From: Gammaproteobacteria bacterium | GTDB lineage: Bacteria > Pseudomonadota > Gammaproteobacteria > JAABTG01 | DNA length: 64,000 bases | Assembly: GCA_034522055.1 (NCBI GenBank) | Contig: JAXHLS010000002.1 | Location: 2,046,001-2,110,000 of the forward strand | Direction of reading: 5' to 3' | The notes under the pieces: model-generated | The model's database searches: none | Told to the model about the DNA's origin: nothing | The model's input: only the letters and a program-made list of their open reading frames with translations | Part shown: positions 47,581 through 57,751 of the stretch, in pieces | How the letters are laid out: each line of letters starts with the position of its first letter | Position numbering within the stretch: position 1 is the first letter of the stretch | Translations under genes and position numbers: made by a program

Positions 47581-48753
47581 ATGGCCCAACAAAGACGCCA
47601 GAAACACCAGGGGAGGGCACCTTCCGCGGCTGCCGCGGAAGGTGCGGCCCCGGCCACCGACCTCGTCGGCGAAGCGGTGCTGGGTGATACCTGGCCCGGC
47701 ATCCAGCTCTACTATCCGCCCGTCAAGTATGCCCCCGCCCTCGGTATCTACGAGGACCTGGTCAAGGCCGCCGCGCGCTTTCGCCGCCACGCCTGGGAGA
47801 CCGGCGCCCACACCCTGCTGTTCGACCTCGAGGACGGCTGCCGCCAGAAGGCCCTGTCCCGGCAACTGCTGATCCAGGAACTGCCCCATTTCCCTCGTGA
47901 TGACGTGGAGGTGGCGGTGCGCATCAACCCCTTCCGCACCGAGGAGTACGAGAAGGACCTCGAGATGATCAAGGCCCTGGCGGGCCACATCGACGTGGTG
48001 ATGCTGGCCAAGGCCGGCGAATCCTACGGCGCGGCGGAGATCCGCGACCTGCGAGCCTGGCTGGCGGGGGTCAACCCGGCCATCACCATCCAGCCCATCA
48101 TCGAGCACCCCAAGTCTCTCAAGCTGGCCAGCGAACTCATGGACTTCCAGGCCGTGCGCCACGTGGTGTTCGGCATCCACGACTTCTCCAAGGCCATGGC
48201 CATCCACATCTCGCCGGAAAACTGGATCGCCGAACTCAGGACCTATTTCCACATGCTGCTGTTCGAGGCCCGCATCCAGGGCAAGGGGGTCATCGGCGGT
48301 GTGGAGGTGCTCATCAACGAGCAGCCCATGCCCGAGGAGTTCGTGGAGACCGACGACGTGCGCCGCTGGCTGGACCTCCACGGCGATCGGGAGTCCCACG
48401 TGGTCTACGAGCACGCCTGCGCCGAGGCCGCCATGGGCCTCACGGGCAAGCAGGTGATCCACCCCCACCATATCCACCTCTGCCGCGTCGCCTTCACCCC
48501 GTCGCCGGCGGAGATCGCCCGCAACATCCGTATCCTGCAGGCGGCCATCGACGCCGACGCCCTGCTGGGCGGGGCCATCCGCTTCGAGGGCGAGATGCTG
48601 GACCCGCCCATGTTCGGCAAGGCCCTGCAGCACCTCCTGAGGGCGCGGGCCCTGCGCGCCCTATCGGCGGCGGACACCCGTTTCGCCCTGGAGGTATTGA
48701 AGATGCTGCCCCTGCGCGTCATCCGGGAGAACTGGCCCTATGGACAAGTCTGA
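47581..48753 (+). CDS. HpcH/HpaI aldolase/citrate lyase family protein (CitE-like 2)
   Basis: A 390-aa CoA-ester lyase, first of four overlapping genes. The metal ligands are in LFDLEDGCRQK, QPIIEHPKS and FGIHDFSKAMAIH. ATG 47581 lies right behind the operator with no clear Shine-Dalgarno, so a nearly leaderless start or the in-frame GTG 47677 are both possible; the first 32 codons include a 12-bp hairpin (47618-47644) and encode an Ala-rich stretch. It overlaps the CoA ligase gene by 14 nt. In context with mesaconyl-CoA hydratase, a (beta-)methylmalyl-CoA lyase role is plausible. Confidence 0.85.
   Translation: MAQQRRQKHQGRAPSAAAAEGAAPATDLVGEAVLGDTWPGIQLYYPPVKYAPALGIYEDLVKAAARFRRHAWETGAHTLLFDLEDGCRQKALSRQLLIQELPHFPRDDVEVAVRINPFRTEEYEKDLEMIKALAGHIDVVMLAKAGESYGAAEIRDLRAWLAGVNPAITIQPIIEHPKSLKLASELMDFQAVRHVVFGIHDFSKAMAIHISPENWIAELRTYFHMLLFEARIQGKGVIGGVEVLINEQPMPEEFVETDDVRRWLDLHGDRESHVVYEHACAEAAMGLTGKQVIHPHHIHLCRVAFTPSPAEIARNIRILQAAIDADALLGGAIRFEGEMLDPPMFGKALQHLLRARALRALSAADTRFALEVLKMLPLRVIRENWPYGQV
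47618..47644 (+). other. 12-bp hairpin in the 5' part of CitE-like 2
   Basis: CACCTTCCGCGG pairs perfectly with its reverse complement around CTG. There is no T-tract. If translation begins at GTG 47677 this is a leader hairpin and a candidate attenuator. Confidence 0.45.
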
Positions 48754-50353
48754 GCCCGGAGGCCCAGTGCCGCCGCGCTTCAACATCGGCGTGGCCTGCA
48801 CCGACGCCCACCTCGGCACCCCTACCGCCGGGGTCACGGCCATGGTGGTGGAGGACGATGCCCGCGGCACCGACGAGGTGAGCTACGCCGGGCTGGCCGC
48901 CGCCACCTCCGCCTTCGCCGGCCTGTTGCAGGGGCTGGGCATGGCCCCCGGGGAGCGGGTATTGGTGCGCCTGCCCAACGCCATCGCCTATCCCACCGCC
49001 TTCCTGGGGGCCATGAAGGCGGGCTGCATCGCCGTGCCCACCTCCACCCTGCTGGTGGCCGAGGAGGTGCGCTACCTGGCCGAGGACTCCGGGGCCCGGG
49101 TGCTGGTGACCCATCGCGACATGTGGCCGGATCTGGCCCCGGAGCTGGCCGGAGTGCCGGGATTGGAGCATGTGGTGCTGGTGGGCGGAGTCCCGGATGG
49201 CGCCGACGGCGCCGGCAAGCGCCTCCATGGTCTGGAGCAGGCCCTCGATCACGGCCCCGGCACCCCGGTGGACACCGCCGCCGACGATCCCGCCTACCTG
49301 GTGTACACCTCGGGTACCACCGGCCGTCCCAAGGGCGTGCTCCATGCCCACCGCGCCCTGCTGGGACGGTTGCCGGCGGCCACCCACTGGTTCGATTTCC
49401 GGCCTGGCGACCGGGTCATGCACTCGGGCAAGTTCAACTGGACCTATGTTCTCGGCACCGGCCTCATGGACCCCCTGTACCACGGCAAGACGGTGATCGT
49501 GCACGAGGGCGGGAACGATCCCGGCCTGTGGCCCCGGCTCATCGCCAAACACGGCTGCACCATCTTCGTGGGGGTGCCCACCATCTATCGCCAGATCATC
49601 CAGAAGACGGACTTGGGTGCCGCCGACGTGCCCACCCTGCGCCACTGCATGTGCGCCGGCGAGCACCTGTCGGATGAGATGCTCACCGCCTGGCGCGAGC
49701 GTTTCGGCCAGGACATCTACGAGGCCATCGGCATGTCCGAGATCTCCTATTACATATCCCACAACCGCCGCCATCCCATCCGCCCCGGCTCGGCAGGCTT
49801 CCCCCAGCCCGGCCACCGCGTGGCGCTGTTGGACTCCGACCTCGAGCCCGTGGCGGACGGCGCGGAGGGCATGATCGCCATCGCCGATGACGACCCCGGC
49901 CTGTTCCTCGAATACTGGGGCCTGCCCGGGGAGACCCGGGCGGTGCGCCGCGGCGGCTGGTTCCTCACCGGGGATTACGCGCGCCGGGACGCCGACGGTT
50001 ACATCTGGTTTCTGGGGCGCCGGGACGACATCATCAACACCTTCGGTTACCGCGTGTCCCCCCACGAGGTGGAGCGGGTGATGAAGACCCACCCGGCGGT
50101 GGCCGACTGCGTGGCCATCGGCGAGGAGGTGGGGCCGGGCAAGACCCTGGTGGCGGCCTGCGTGGTGCCGCGCCCCGGCAGCGCTGTCGACGAGGAGGGG
50201 CTGCTGGAGTGGGGGGCCGCCCACCTCGCCGCCTACAAGGCCCCGAAGCGCATCCACCTGGTGGCCGACTATCCCCGCACCAAGAACGGCAAGGTGGTGC
50301 GCAGCGCCCTCAAGGCCCGCATCGAGGCCGGCGCCGGGGAGGCCCGGCCATGA
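48740..50353 (+). CDS. AMP-forming acyl-CoA synthetase, benzoate-CoA ligase-like
   Basis: A 537-aa adenylate-forming enzyme. P-loop YTSGTTGRPKGVLHAH, GKFNWTYVLGTGLMDPLY, EAIGMSEISYYIS, the aspartate hinge GDYARRDADG and the catalytic lysine region RTKNGKVVRSAL are all present. The fold resembles benzoate-CoA ligases, but the neighbours point to a small dicarboxylic or branched acid such as mesaconate. It overlaps CitE-like 2 and CitE-like 3, so it is translated as part of the cluster. Confidence 0.88.
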   Translation: MDKSEPGGPVPPRFNIGVACTDAHLGTPTAGVTAMVVEDDARGTDEVSYAGLAAATSAFAGLLQGLGMAPGERVLVRLPNAIAYPTAFLGAMKAGCIAVPTSTLLVAEEVRYLAEDSGARVLVTHRDMWPDLAPELAGVPGLEHVVLVGGVPDGADGAGKRLHGLEQALDHGPGTPVDTAADDPAYLVYTSGTTGRPKGVLHAHRALLGRLPAATHWFDFRPGDRVMHSGKFNWTYVLGTGLMDPLYHGKTVIVHEGGNDPGLWPRLIAKHGCTIFVGVPTIYRQIIQKTDLGAADVPTLRHCMCAGEHLSDEMLTAWRERFGQDIYEAIGMSEISYYISHNRRHPIRPGSAGFPQPGHRVALLDSDLEPVADGAEGMIAIADDDPGLFLEYWGLPGETRAVRRGGWFLTGDYARRDADGYIWFLGRRDDIINTFGYRVSPHEVERVMKTHPAVADCVAIGEEVGPGKTLVAACVVPRPGSAVDEEGLLEWGAAHLAAYKAPKRIHLVADYPRTKNGKVVRSALKARIEAGAGEARP

Positions 50354-51240
50354 CCACCTCGTACCGCCCCCGGCGCACCATGCTCTATGTCTCCGGCGAT
50401 ATCCCGCGCCACCTCGCCAAGGCCCCCGCCCTGCCGGCGGACGCCGTCATCTACGAACTCCACGAGGCGGTGGCACCCCAGTTCAAGGCCCGCGCCCGGG
50501 AACGGGTGCGGGAGGCCCTGGCCCACCCCAATCCCCTGGGCCAGGAGCGCATCCTGCGGGTGAACGCCCCGGGCCGCGGCTACCTGGACGCGGACCTGGA
50601 ACTGGCCGCCAGCCAGCCCTTCGATGCCGTGCTGCTGGCGGGCCTGGACGGCGCGGCGGCGGTGGCGGACGCCATCGCCCGCCTCGACGGCTACGGTGGC
50701 GGCGCCCTGCCGGTGATGCTCATGATCGACTCGCCCCTGGCGGTGCTGAACGCCCGGGAGATGGCGGCCGCCAGCCCGCGGGTGGCCTGCCTGGTGGTGA
50801 GCAACGCCAACCTCATGGTGAGCATGCGCATGCCCCCCACCGCCGACCGCAGCGGCCTGTTCACCAGCCTCGCCCTGGTGGTGCTGGCCGCCCGCGCCTA
50901 CGGCATCGGGGTGGTGGACGGCGCCCATCTCGACATCGACGACGCCCATGGCTGCGAATACGCCTGCCGCCAGAGCCGGGACTTCGGCTTCGACGGCAAG
51001 GCGGTGATCCACCCCGCCCAGCTCACCTACACCAACGACGCCTTCAGCCCCCGGCCGCGGGAGATCGAGCAGCGCCGCGCCATCCTCGCCGCCATGGAGG
51101 AAGCCTATGGCGAGGGCCGTTCCTACGCCGTCCTCGACGGCCGCCTGCTGCAACCCTCGGAGCTGGAGGCCGCGCGCCGCTGCCTGGCCATCCACGAGGC
51201 CATCGAGGCGCGGCGCAGGGCCTTCGAAGGGAGCACCTGA
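50350..51240 (+). CDS. CitE-like protein with altered metal site (CitE-like 3)
   Basis: A 296-aa member of the citrate lyase beta family that departs at the active site. The usual DLEDAV is ELHEAV (residues 36-41), the usual catalytic Glu is Asp in MLMIDSPLA (residue 127), and the usual metal Asp in the later loop is Asn in SNANLMVSM (residue 154). The FDGKAVIHPAQ motif is kept. It may use a different metal geometry, a different substrate or have lost activity. It overlaps the ligase gene (ATGA) and lies 2 bp before mch. Confidence 0.85.
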   Translation: MTTSYRPRRTMLYVSGDIPRHLAKAPALPADAVIYELHEAVAPQFKARARERVREALAHPNPLGQERILRVNAPGRGYLDADLELAASQPFDAVLLAGLDGAAAVADAIARLDGYGGGALPVMLMIDSPLAVLNAREMAAASPRVACLVVSNANLMVSMRMPPTADRSGLFTSLALVVLAARAYGIGVVDGAHLDIDDAHGCEYACRQSRDFGFDGKAVIHPAQLTYTNDAFSPRPREIEQRRAILAAMEEAYGEGRSYAVLDGRLLQPSELEAARRCLAIHEAIEARRRAFEGST

Positions 51241-51242
51241 CC

Positions 51243-52325
51243 ATGCCCGACACCCCGTCCAAGACCGACAGCGGCCGCCATTTCGAGGACTTCCGCCTCG
51301 GGGAGACTCTGGTCCACGGCACGCCGCGCACCCTCACCGAGGGCGACATGGCCCTCTACATCGCCCTCACGGGCAGTCGCTTTCCGTTGCAGAGCGCCGC
51401 CACCGTGGCCCACGCCATGGGCCTGGGGGGGCGTCCGGTGGACGAGTTGCTGGCCTTCCACGTGGGCTTCGGCAAGACCGTCAACGACATCTCCCTGAAC
51501 GCCGTGGCCAACCTCGGCTATGCCAACGTGCTGTTCCCGGCGGTGGTCTACGCCGGCGACACCCTGCGCTCCGAGAGCACCGTCATCGGCCTGCGCCAGA
51601 ACAGCAACGGCCGCAGCGGCATCGTTTACGTACGTTCCGTCACCTTCAACCAGCACGGCCGGCCGGTGATGAGCTGGGTGCGCTGGGTGATGGTGAACAA
51701 GCGCGATGCCGCCGCCCCGGCGCCGGACACCGTGGTCCCGGAACTGCCCGACCACGTGCCGGTGGCCCAGCTCACGGTGCCTGCCCACCTCAGTGCCCGC
51801 GGCTACGATACCGGGCTGACGGGCTCGCCCCACCTGTGGGAGGATTATGGGGCGGGAGAGCGCATCCACCACGTCAACGGCATGACCGTGGACGAGTCCG
51901 ACCATACCCTGGCCACCCGCCTCTACCAGAACAACGCCCGGTTGCACTTCGAGGCCCACATGATGAAGGGCTCGCGCTTCGGGCGCCGCCTCATGTACGG
52001 CGGCCACGTCATCTCCGTGTGCCGGGCGCTGACCTTCAACGGCCTGGCCAATGCCGTGCGCATCGCCGCCATCAACGGCGGCACCCACTGCCACCCCGCC
52101 TTCGCCGGCGACACCTTCTATGCCTACACTGACGTGCTGGCCTCCTGGCCCCTGCCGGGGCGTACCGACCTGGGGGCCCTGCGCCTGCGTACCGTGGGCG
52201 TCCGGGACATCGACACCCGGGAGCTGGAAGACCTAATGGAGGAGCGGGACGGCCGGCGGGTGTATCGTGACGGGGTGGTGCTGGATCTGGACTATACGGT
52301 TCTGGTACCGCGGCGGGGCGTTTAA
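51243..52325 (+). CDS. mch: Mesaconyl-CoA hydratase (two MaoC domains)
   Basis: A 360-aa double hotdog enzyme. The N-terminal segment FRLGETLVHGTPRTLTEGD and the following HVGFGKTVNDISLNAVANLGYA match the 2-methylfumaryl-CoA hydratases of the 3-hydroxypropionate, ethylmalonyl-CoA and methylaspartate pathways as I remember them. The reaction is mesaconyl-CoA plus water to beta-methylmalyl-CoA. It is last of the four-gene unit. Paired with a methylmalyl-CoA lyase it would link mesaconate to glyoxylate and propionyl-CoA. Confidence 0.88.
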   Translation: MPDTPSKTDSGRHFEDFRLGETLVHGTPRTLTEGDMALYIALTGSRFPLQSAATVAHAMGLGGRPVDELLAFHVGFGKTVNDISLNAVANLGYANVLFPAVVYAGDTLRSESTVIGLRQNSNGRSGIVYVRSVTFNQHGRPVMSWVRWVMVNKRDAAAPAPDTVVPELPDHVPVAQLTVPAHLSARGYDTGLTGSPHLWEDYGAGERIHHVNGMTVDESDHTLATRLYQNNARLHFEAHMMKGSRFGRRLMYGGHVISVCRALTFNGLANAVRIAAINGGTHCHPAFAGDTFYAYTDVLASWPLPGRTDLGALRLRTVGVRDIDTRELEDLMEERDGRRVYRDGVVLDLDYTVLVPRRGV

Positions 52326-52331
52326 TTAACT

Positions 52332-52370
52332 GGTGAATAGTGAATAGTGAATAGTGAATGGTTAATGGGG
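52332..52370 (+). repeat. GTGAATA heptamer array, site 3
   Basis: Three full copies plus a degenerate one (GTTAATG), from 6 bp after the mch stop up to the lipoprotein gene. Confidence 0.88.
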
Positions 52371-52380
52371 GTGGGGTGGA

Positions 52381-52845
52381 GTGCTGGGGCGGGTCTTGGT
52401 GTTGGCGGGGGTCCTGGTGGTGGCGGGCTGTGGCGACGAGCGGGACACGGTGGCGCGGGTGGTGCACCGGGTGGCGGACGCGGCGGAGCTCAAGAACATC
52501 GACGGCGTGATGGCCTTCGTGGCGCCGGATTACCGGGACCCCATGGGGCGGGATCGGGCGCGCATCCGCGAGCTGATGGCGGCCGAGCTGCGCCGCGAGG
52601 AGCGCATCTCCATCGTCTTTCGCCGTCTCGAGGTGGGGGAGATCCGTGACGACCGCGTCACCGCCACCCTCAAGGGCGTGCTGGCGGAGGGGGACGTGAA
52701 GGGCGCCAGTATCTCCGAGGTGCTGCCCCGCAGCATGGGGGCGTGGCGCTTCACCCTGGAACTGCGCCGGGACGATGGTCGCTGGCTTATCACCCGGGGG
52801 GAGGAGCAATCCATCCCCCCGGCCACCTTCCTGCTGGGGGGCTAG
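52381..52845 (+). CDS. Lipoprotein with NTF2-like domain
   Basis: A 154-aa protein with a lipobox in VLVVAGC (Cys17). The body resembles an NTF2/SnoaL-like fold: AELKNIDGVMAFVAPDYRD; a beta-rich tail with WRFTLELRRDDGRWLI. GTG 52381 is the only suitable start, with GGGTGGA just before it. Role unknown. Confidence 0.8.
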   Translation: MLGRVLVLAGVLVVAGCGDERDTVARVVHRVADAAELKNIDGVMAFVAPDYRDPMGRDRARIRELMAAELRREERISIVFRRLEVGEIRDDRVTATLKGVLAEGDVKGASISEVLPRSMGAWRFTLELRRDDGRWLITRGEEQSIPPATFLLGG

Positions 52846-52905
52846 GAAGCGGCCGAGGGGCGGGGATGTTGACGGCGGCCGCGGCTGCCGTGGCAGGGGT
52901 TGCCT

Positions 52906-53997
<1,092 letters not shown>

Positions 53998-54093
53998 GGG
54001 GTTGACTCCTGGAAACTCTAAGCGGGTTGTGAAGGCCGCGAATTCTACAGCATATGGGTCGAAAGTTTTCCCGGCGCGGAATTGGGGTTTAAC

Positions 54094-54218
54094 GTGAAAG
54101 TCGCGAAGCGCGAGCTCCCCCTCTCCCTCTGGGAGAGGGATGGGGTGAGGGAACGGAACATGGCGATACGCGCTCCTCTTTCATCATCTTGGGCGGCGCG
54201 TATCGCCATGAGAGTTAA
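54094..54218 (+). repeat. Dispersed ~125-bp two-hairpin repeat, copy B
   Basis: Near-identical to 7143-7265, with the same CCCTCTCCC hairpin and the 13-bp stem CATGGCGATACGC (54159-54171 with 54198-54210). It occupies the divergent apbC-metG spacer (335 bp), which otherwise shows nothing notable. Confidence 0.85.
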
Positions 54219-54332
54219 CTGCTCGTATTCGGAGCCGCAGAGGGACGCCGACAAGCCCCCGTGCCGCGCCTGTCAAGTGGCGGCTGCCCCTGCGAGATGA
54301 TAGCTTTGACCTTTTTATCCCCTTCCGGAATC

Positions 54333-56360
54333 ATGACTACAGTCGACCGTCAGATCCTCGTCACCAGCGCCCTGCCCTACGCCAACGGGCCCATCCATAT
54401 CGGCCACCTGGTGGAGTACATCCAGACCGATATCTGGGCCCGCTTCCAGCGCCTGCGGGGCCACCGCTGCATCTACGTCTGCGCGGACGATGCCCACGGC
54501 ACGCCCATCATGCTGCGGGCCGAACGGGAGGGGATCACCCCCGAGGCGCTGATCGAGCGCATGGCCGAGGAGCACGCGCGGGATTTCGCCGGCTTCGGTA
54601 TCCACTTCGATAATTACTACAGCACCCACTCCCCGGAGAACGAGACCCTGGCGGGGATCATCTATGAGCGCCTCGAGGCGGGGGGGCACATCGCCACTCG
54701 CACCATACGCCAGGCCTTCGACGAGAAGAAGGGTATGTTCCTGCCGGACCGCTTCGTGCGCGGGGGTTGCCCCCGTTGCGGTGCACCGGACCAGTACGGC
54801 GACAGCTGCGAGGTCTGTGGAGCCACCTACAGCCCCACTGAGCTGGTGAATCCCGTCTCTGCCCTCTCCGGCGACCCGCCGGTGGAGCGGGAGACCGAGC
54901 ACTTTTTCGTCAAGCTCGGCGATTTCGAACCCATGCTGCGGGAATGGACCCGCGCCGGCCATCTCCAGGACGAGATCGCCCACAAGCTGGACGAATGGTT
55001 CACCGCCGGCCTCCAGGACTGGGATATCTCCCGGGACGCCCCCTATTTCGGCTTTCCCATCCCCGGGCAGAAGGACAAATACTTCTATGTGTGGCTGGAC
55101 GCCCCTATCGGCTACATGGCGAGTTTCATGAACCTGTGTGCGCGGCGGGACGACCTGGACTTCGAGGCCTACTGGGGCCCCGACAGCGCGGCGGAGCTCT
55201 ACCACTTCATCGGCAAGGACATCGCCTATTTCCACACCCTGTTCTGGCCGGCTCAGCTCACGGCCGGCGGCTTCCGGCTGCCCACGGCGGTCTTCTGCCA
55301 TGGTTTTTTGACGGTGGACGGCCACAAGATGTCCAAGTCCCGGGGCACCTTCATCAGCGCCCGCAATTATCTGGATCACCTTGACCCCGAATACCTGCGT
55401 TACTACTTCGCCGCCAAGCTGGGGGCGGGCATCGACGACATCGACCTCAGCCTCGCGGACTTCGTGCAGCGGGTGAACGCCGATCTGGTGGGCAAGTTGG
55501 TGAACATAGCCTCACGATGTGCGGGTTTCATCCATCGCCTGGGGGGGGGCAAACTGGCCACGGAACTGCCGGAGCCTGAGCTCTACGCCCGTTTCCTGGC
55601 CCGCGGCGAGGAGGTGGTGGCCCCGGCCTTCGAGGGCCGGGAGTACGGTCGCGCCATCCGCGAGGTGATGGCCCTGGCCGACGCGGCCAACCAATACATC
55701 GACGAAAGGAAGCCGTGGGTGATGGCCAAGGAGGCCGGGCGCGAGGCGGAGGTGCAGGCGGTATGCACCCAGGGGTTGAACCTGTTCCGGGTGCTCATGA
55801 CCTACCTGAAGCCGGTGTTGCCCGCCACCGCCGCGCGGGCCGAGGCCTTCCTGGATGCCGGTCCCCTGGATTGGCGGGCCATCGGCGACCCCTTGGCGGG
55901 CCGGGGCATCAGACCCTTCGAGCCCCTGCTCACACGCATCGACATGGATAAGGTGGAACAGATGGTGGAAGACGCCAAAGAACCGGAAGCCACGCAGGCC
56001 CCTCGCGGCCCCCTGGCGAAGGACCCCCTGGGCGCTGAGATCGCCTTCGAGGATTTCGCCAAGGTGGACCTCAGGGTGGCGCGAATCGAGGCGGCGAGCC
56101 TGGTGGAGGGCGCCGACAAGCTGCTCCGGCTCACCCTCGACCTCGGCGGCGAGACCCGCAACGTGTTCGCCGGGATCCGCGGCGCCTATGCTCCGGAGGA
56201 CCTGGAGGGCCGTCTCACGGTGATGGTGGCCAACCTGGCCCCCCGCAAGATGCGCTTCGGCGTGTCCGAGGGCATGGTGCTGGCCGCCGGCCCCGGCGGC
56301 GCCGACCTGTGGATCCTGTCCCCGGACGAGGGGGCAGAGCCGGGGATGAGGATCAAGTGA
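54333..56360 (+). CDS. metG: Methionyl-tRNA synthetase
   Basis: A 675-aa class I synthetase: HIGH motif in [15 protein letters not shown], a zinc knuckle with GGCPRCGA and [14 protein letters not shown] in [11 protein letters not shown], and a C-terminal tRNA-binding (EMAP-like) domain with [18 protein letters not shown] 54333 is used; upstream in-frame codons are not conserved. Normal length for the dimeric bacterial form. Confidence 0.98.
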   Translation: MTTVDRQILVTSALPYANGPIHIGHLVEYIQTDIWARFQRLRGHRCIYVCADDAHGTPIMLRAEREGITPEALIERMAEEHARDFAGFGIHFDNYYSTHSPENETLAGIIYERLEAGGHIATRTIRQAFDEKKGMFLPDRFVRGGCPRCGAPDQYGDSCEVCGATYSPTELVNPVSALSGDPPVERETEHFFVKLGDFEPMLREWTRAGHLQDEIAHKLDEWFTAGLQDWDISRDAPYFGFPIPGQKDKYFYVWLDAPIGYMASFMNLCARRDDLDFEAYWGPDSAAELYHFIGKDIAYFHTLFWPAQLTAGGFRLPTAVFCHGFLTVDGHKMSKSRGTFISARNYLDHLDPEYLRYYFAAKLGAGIDDIDLSLADFVQRVNADLVGKLVNIASRCAGFIHRLGGGKLATELPEPELYARFLARGEEVVAPAFEGREYGRAIREVMALADAANQYIDERKPWVMAKEAGREAEVQAVCTQGLNLFRVLMTYLKPVLPATAARAEAFLDAGPLDWRAIGDPLAGRGIRPFEPLLTRIDMDKVEQMVEDAKEPEATQAPRGPLAKDPLGAEIAFEDFAKVDLRVARIEAASLVEGADKLLRLTLDLGGETRNVFAGIRGAYAPEDLEGRLTVMVANLAPRKMRFGVSEGMVLAAGPGGADLWILSPDEGAEPGMRIK

Positions 56361-56382
56361 TAGCAGGGAATAGGGGGAACGC

Positions 56383-56600
56383 CTGGTGAATGGGTGTAAA
56401 GCCAGTGAACGGTGAATGGCTAGTGAATAGTCAACGGCTAGTGAATAGTGAATAGTGAATGGTGAATTCGCTAAGCTGGTTTGGTTGCCAGTGGCATGGT
56501 GAGGAGGTCAATCGGGATGCGATTCAAAGGCAAAACCCCCGCCCCTGAAGGGTGGCAGGAGACTCGCTTCACCATTCACTATTCACTATTCACCATTCAC
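56383..56600. repeat. GTGAATA arrays in inverted orientation flanking ~100 bp (sites 4 and 5)
   Basis: Direct-strand GTGAATA/GTGAATG copies at 56383-56467 and reverse-strand copies at 56567-56600. The innermost ~26 bases of the two arms can pair (GTGAATAGTGAATAGTGAAT core). The structure covers most of the 251 bp between metG and rnfA. The 100-bp middle (56468-56566) holds no gene. Confidence 0.8.
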
Positions 56601-56611
56601 TGACTCCCCCC

Positions 56612-57193
56612 ATGTCCGAAATCCTCCTCATCCTCGTCAGCACCATCCTGGTGAACAACTTCGTGCTGGTGAAGTTCCTGGGGCTGTGTCCCTTCATGGG
56701 GGTGTCGCGCAAGCTGGAGACGGCCATGGGCATGGGGTTGGCCACCACCTTCGTCCTCACCCTGTCCTCGGTATGCAGCTATCTGGTCAACACCTACGTG
56801 CTGTCGCCCCTGGGTATCGAGTACCTGCGCACCATCGCCTTCATCCTGGTGATCGCGGTGGTGGTGCAGTTCACGGAGATGGTGGTGCACAAGACCAGCC
56901 CGCTGCTGTACCGTATGCTGGGGATCTTCCTGCCGCTGATCACCACCAACTGCGCGGTACTCGGGGTGGCCCTGCTCAACGTCCAGCAGCACCATGGTTT
57001 CGTGGAATCGGCCATCTATGGCTTCGGTGCCGCCATGGGCTTCTCCATGGTGCTCATATTGTTCGCCGCCATGCGCGAGCGCATCGCCGCCGCGGACGTG
57101 CCGGTGCCCTTCCAGGGGGCCTCCATCTCCATGATCACGGCGGGCATGATGTCCCTGGCCTTCATGGGCTTCGCCGGCCTGGTGAAGGGCTGA
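56612..57193 (+). CDS. rnfA: Rnf/Rsx electron transport complex subunit A
   Basis: A 193-aa inner-membrane protein with six helices. The core [21 protein letters not shown] and [15 protein letters not shown] hold the conserved cysteines that carry a membrane 2Fe-2S cluster with RnfE. ATG 56612 is right after the inverted heptamer array; the in-frame extension reads only repeat. First gene of rnfABCDGE. Confidence 0.96.
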   Translation: MSEILLILVSTILVNNFVLVKFLGLCPFMGVSRKLETAMGMGLATTFVLTLSSVCSYLVNTYVLSPLGIEYLRTIAFILVIAVVVQFTEMVVHKTSPLLYRMLGIFLPLITTNCAVLGVALLNVQQHHGFVESAIYGFGAAMGFSMVLILFAAMRERIAAADVPVPFQGASISMITAGMMSLAFMGFAGLVKG

Positions 57194-57196
57194 GGG

Positions 57197-57751
57197 ATGC
57201 TCTACGCCGTCCTCGCCATCGGTGGTCTGGCCGCCATCTTCGGCTCCCTGCTGGGTTTCGCCGCCGTGCGCTTCCGGGTCGAGGGAGACCCGGTGGTCGA
57301 CAAGATAGACGCCCTGTTGCCCCAGACCCAGTGCGGGCAGTGCGGCTTCGCCGGCTGCCGCCCCTATGCCGAGGCCATGGCCGCCGGCGAGGCGGATATC
57401 AACCGCTGCCCGCCGGGGGGGGAGGGCACCATCGGGGCCCTGGCGGACCTGCTGGGCAAGGACCCGGTGCCCCTGGACGAGGAGGTGGGGGAGGCGAAGA
57501 CGGCACGCACCGTGGCGGTCATCGACGAACCCTGGTGCATCGGCTGCACCCTGTGCATCCAAGCCTGCCCAGTGGACGCCATCGTGGGCGCGGCCAAGCA
57601 GATGCATACGGTCATCGCCGACGAGTGCACGGGCTGCGAACTGTGCCTGCCGCCCTGCCCGGTGGACTGTATCCACATGAAGCCGGTGGAGACGGAGATC
57701 GGCGAATGGGTCTGGCCCTTTCCCGGGGAGCCGCTGGAAAGACACGGATGA
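57197..57751 (+). CDS. rnfB: Rnf complex ferredoxin-like subunit B
   Basis: A 184-aa membrane-anchored iron-sulfur protein. N-terminal helix; a cysteine cluster [14 protein letters not shown]; then two 4Fe-4S ferredoxin motifs, [15 protein letters not shown] and [14 protein letters not shown]. It receives electrons from or delivers them to ferredoxin. Overlaps rnfC by ATGA. Confidence 0.96.
   Translation: MLYAVLAIGGLAAIFGSLLGFAAVRFRVEGDPVVDKIDALLPQTQCGQCGFAGCRPYAEAMAAGEADINRCPPGGEGTIGALADLLGKDPVPLDEEVGEAKTARTVAVIDEPWCIGCTLCIQACPVDAIVGAAKQMHTVIADECTGCELCLPPCPVDCIHMKPVETEIGEWVWPFPGEPLERHG

Noticed and set aside
56686-57747. Long plus-strand extension in front of rnfC
   Set aside because: His/Arg/Gly-rich shadow of rnfA and rnfB; RnfC starts at ATG 57748.
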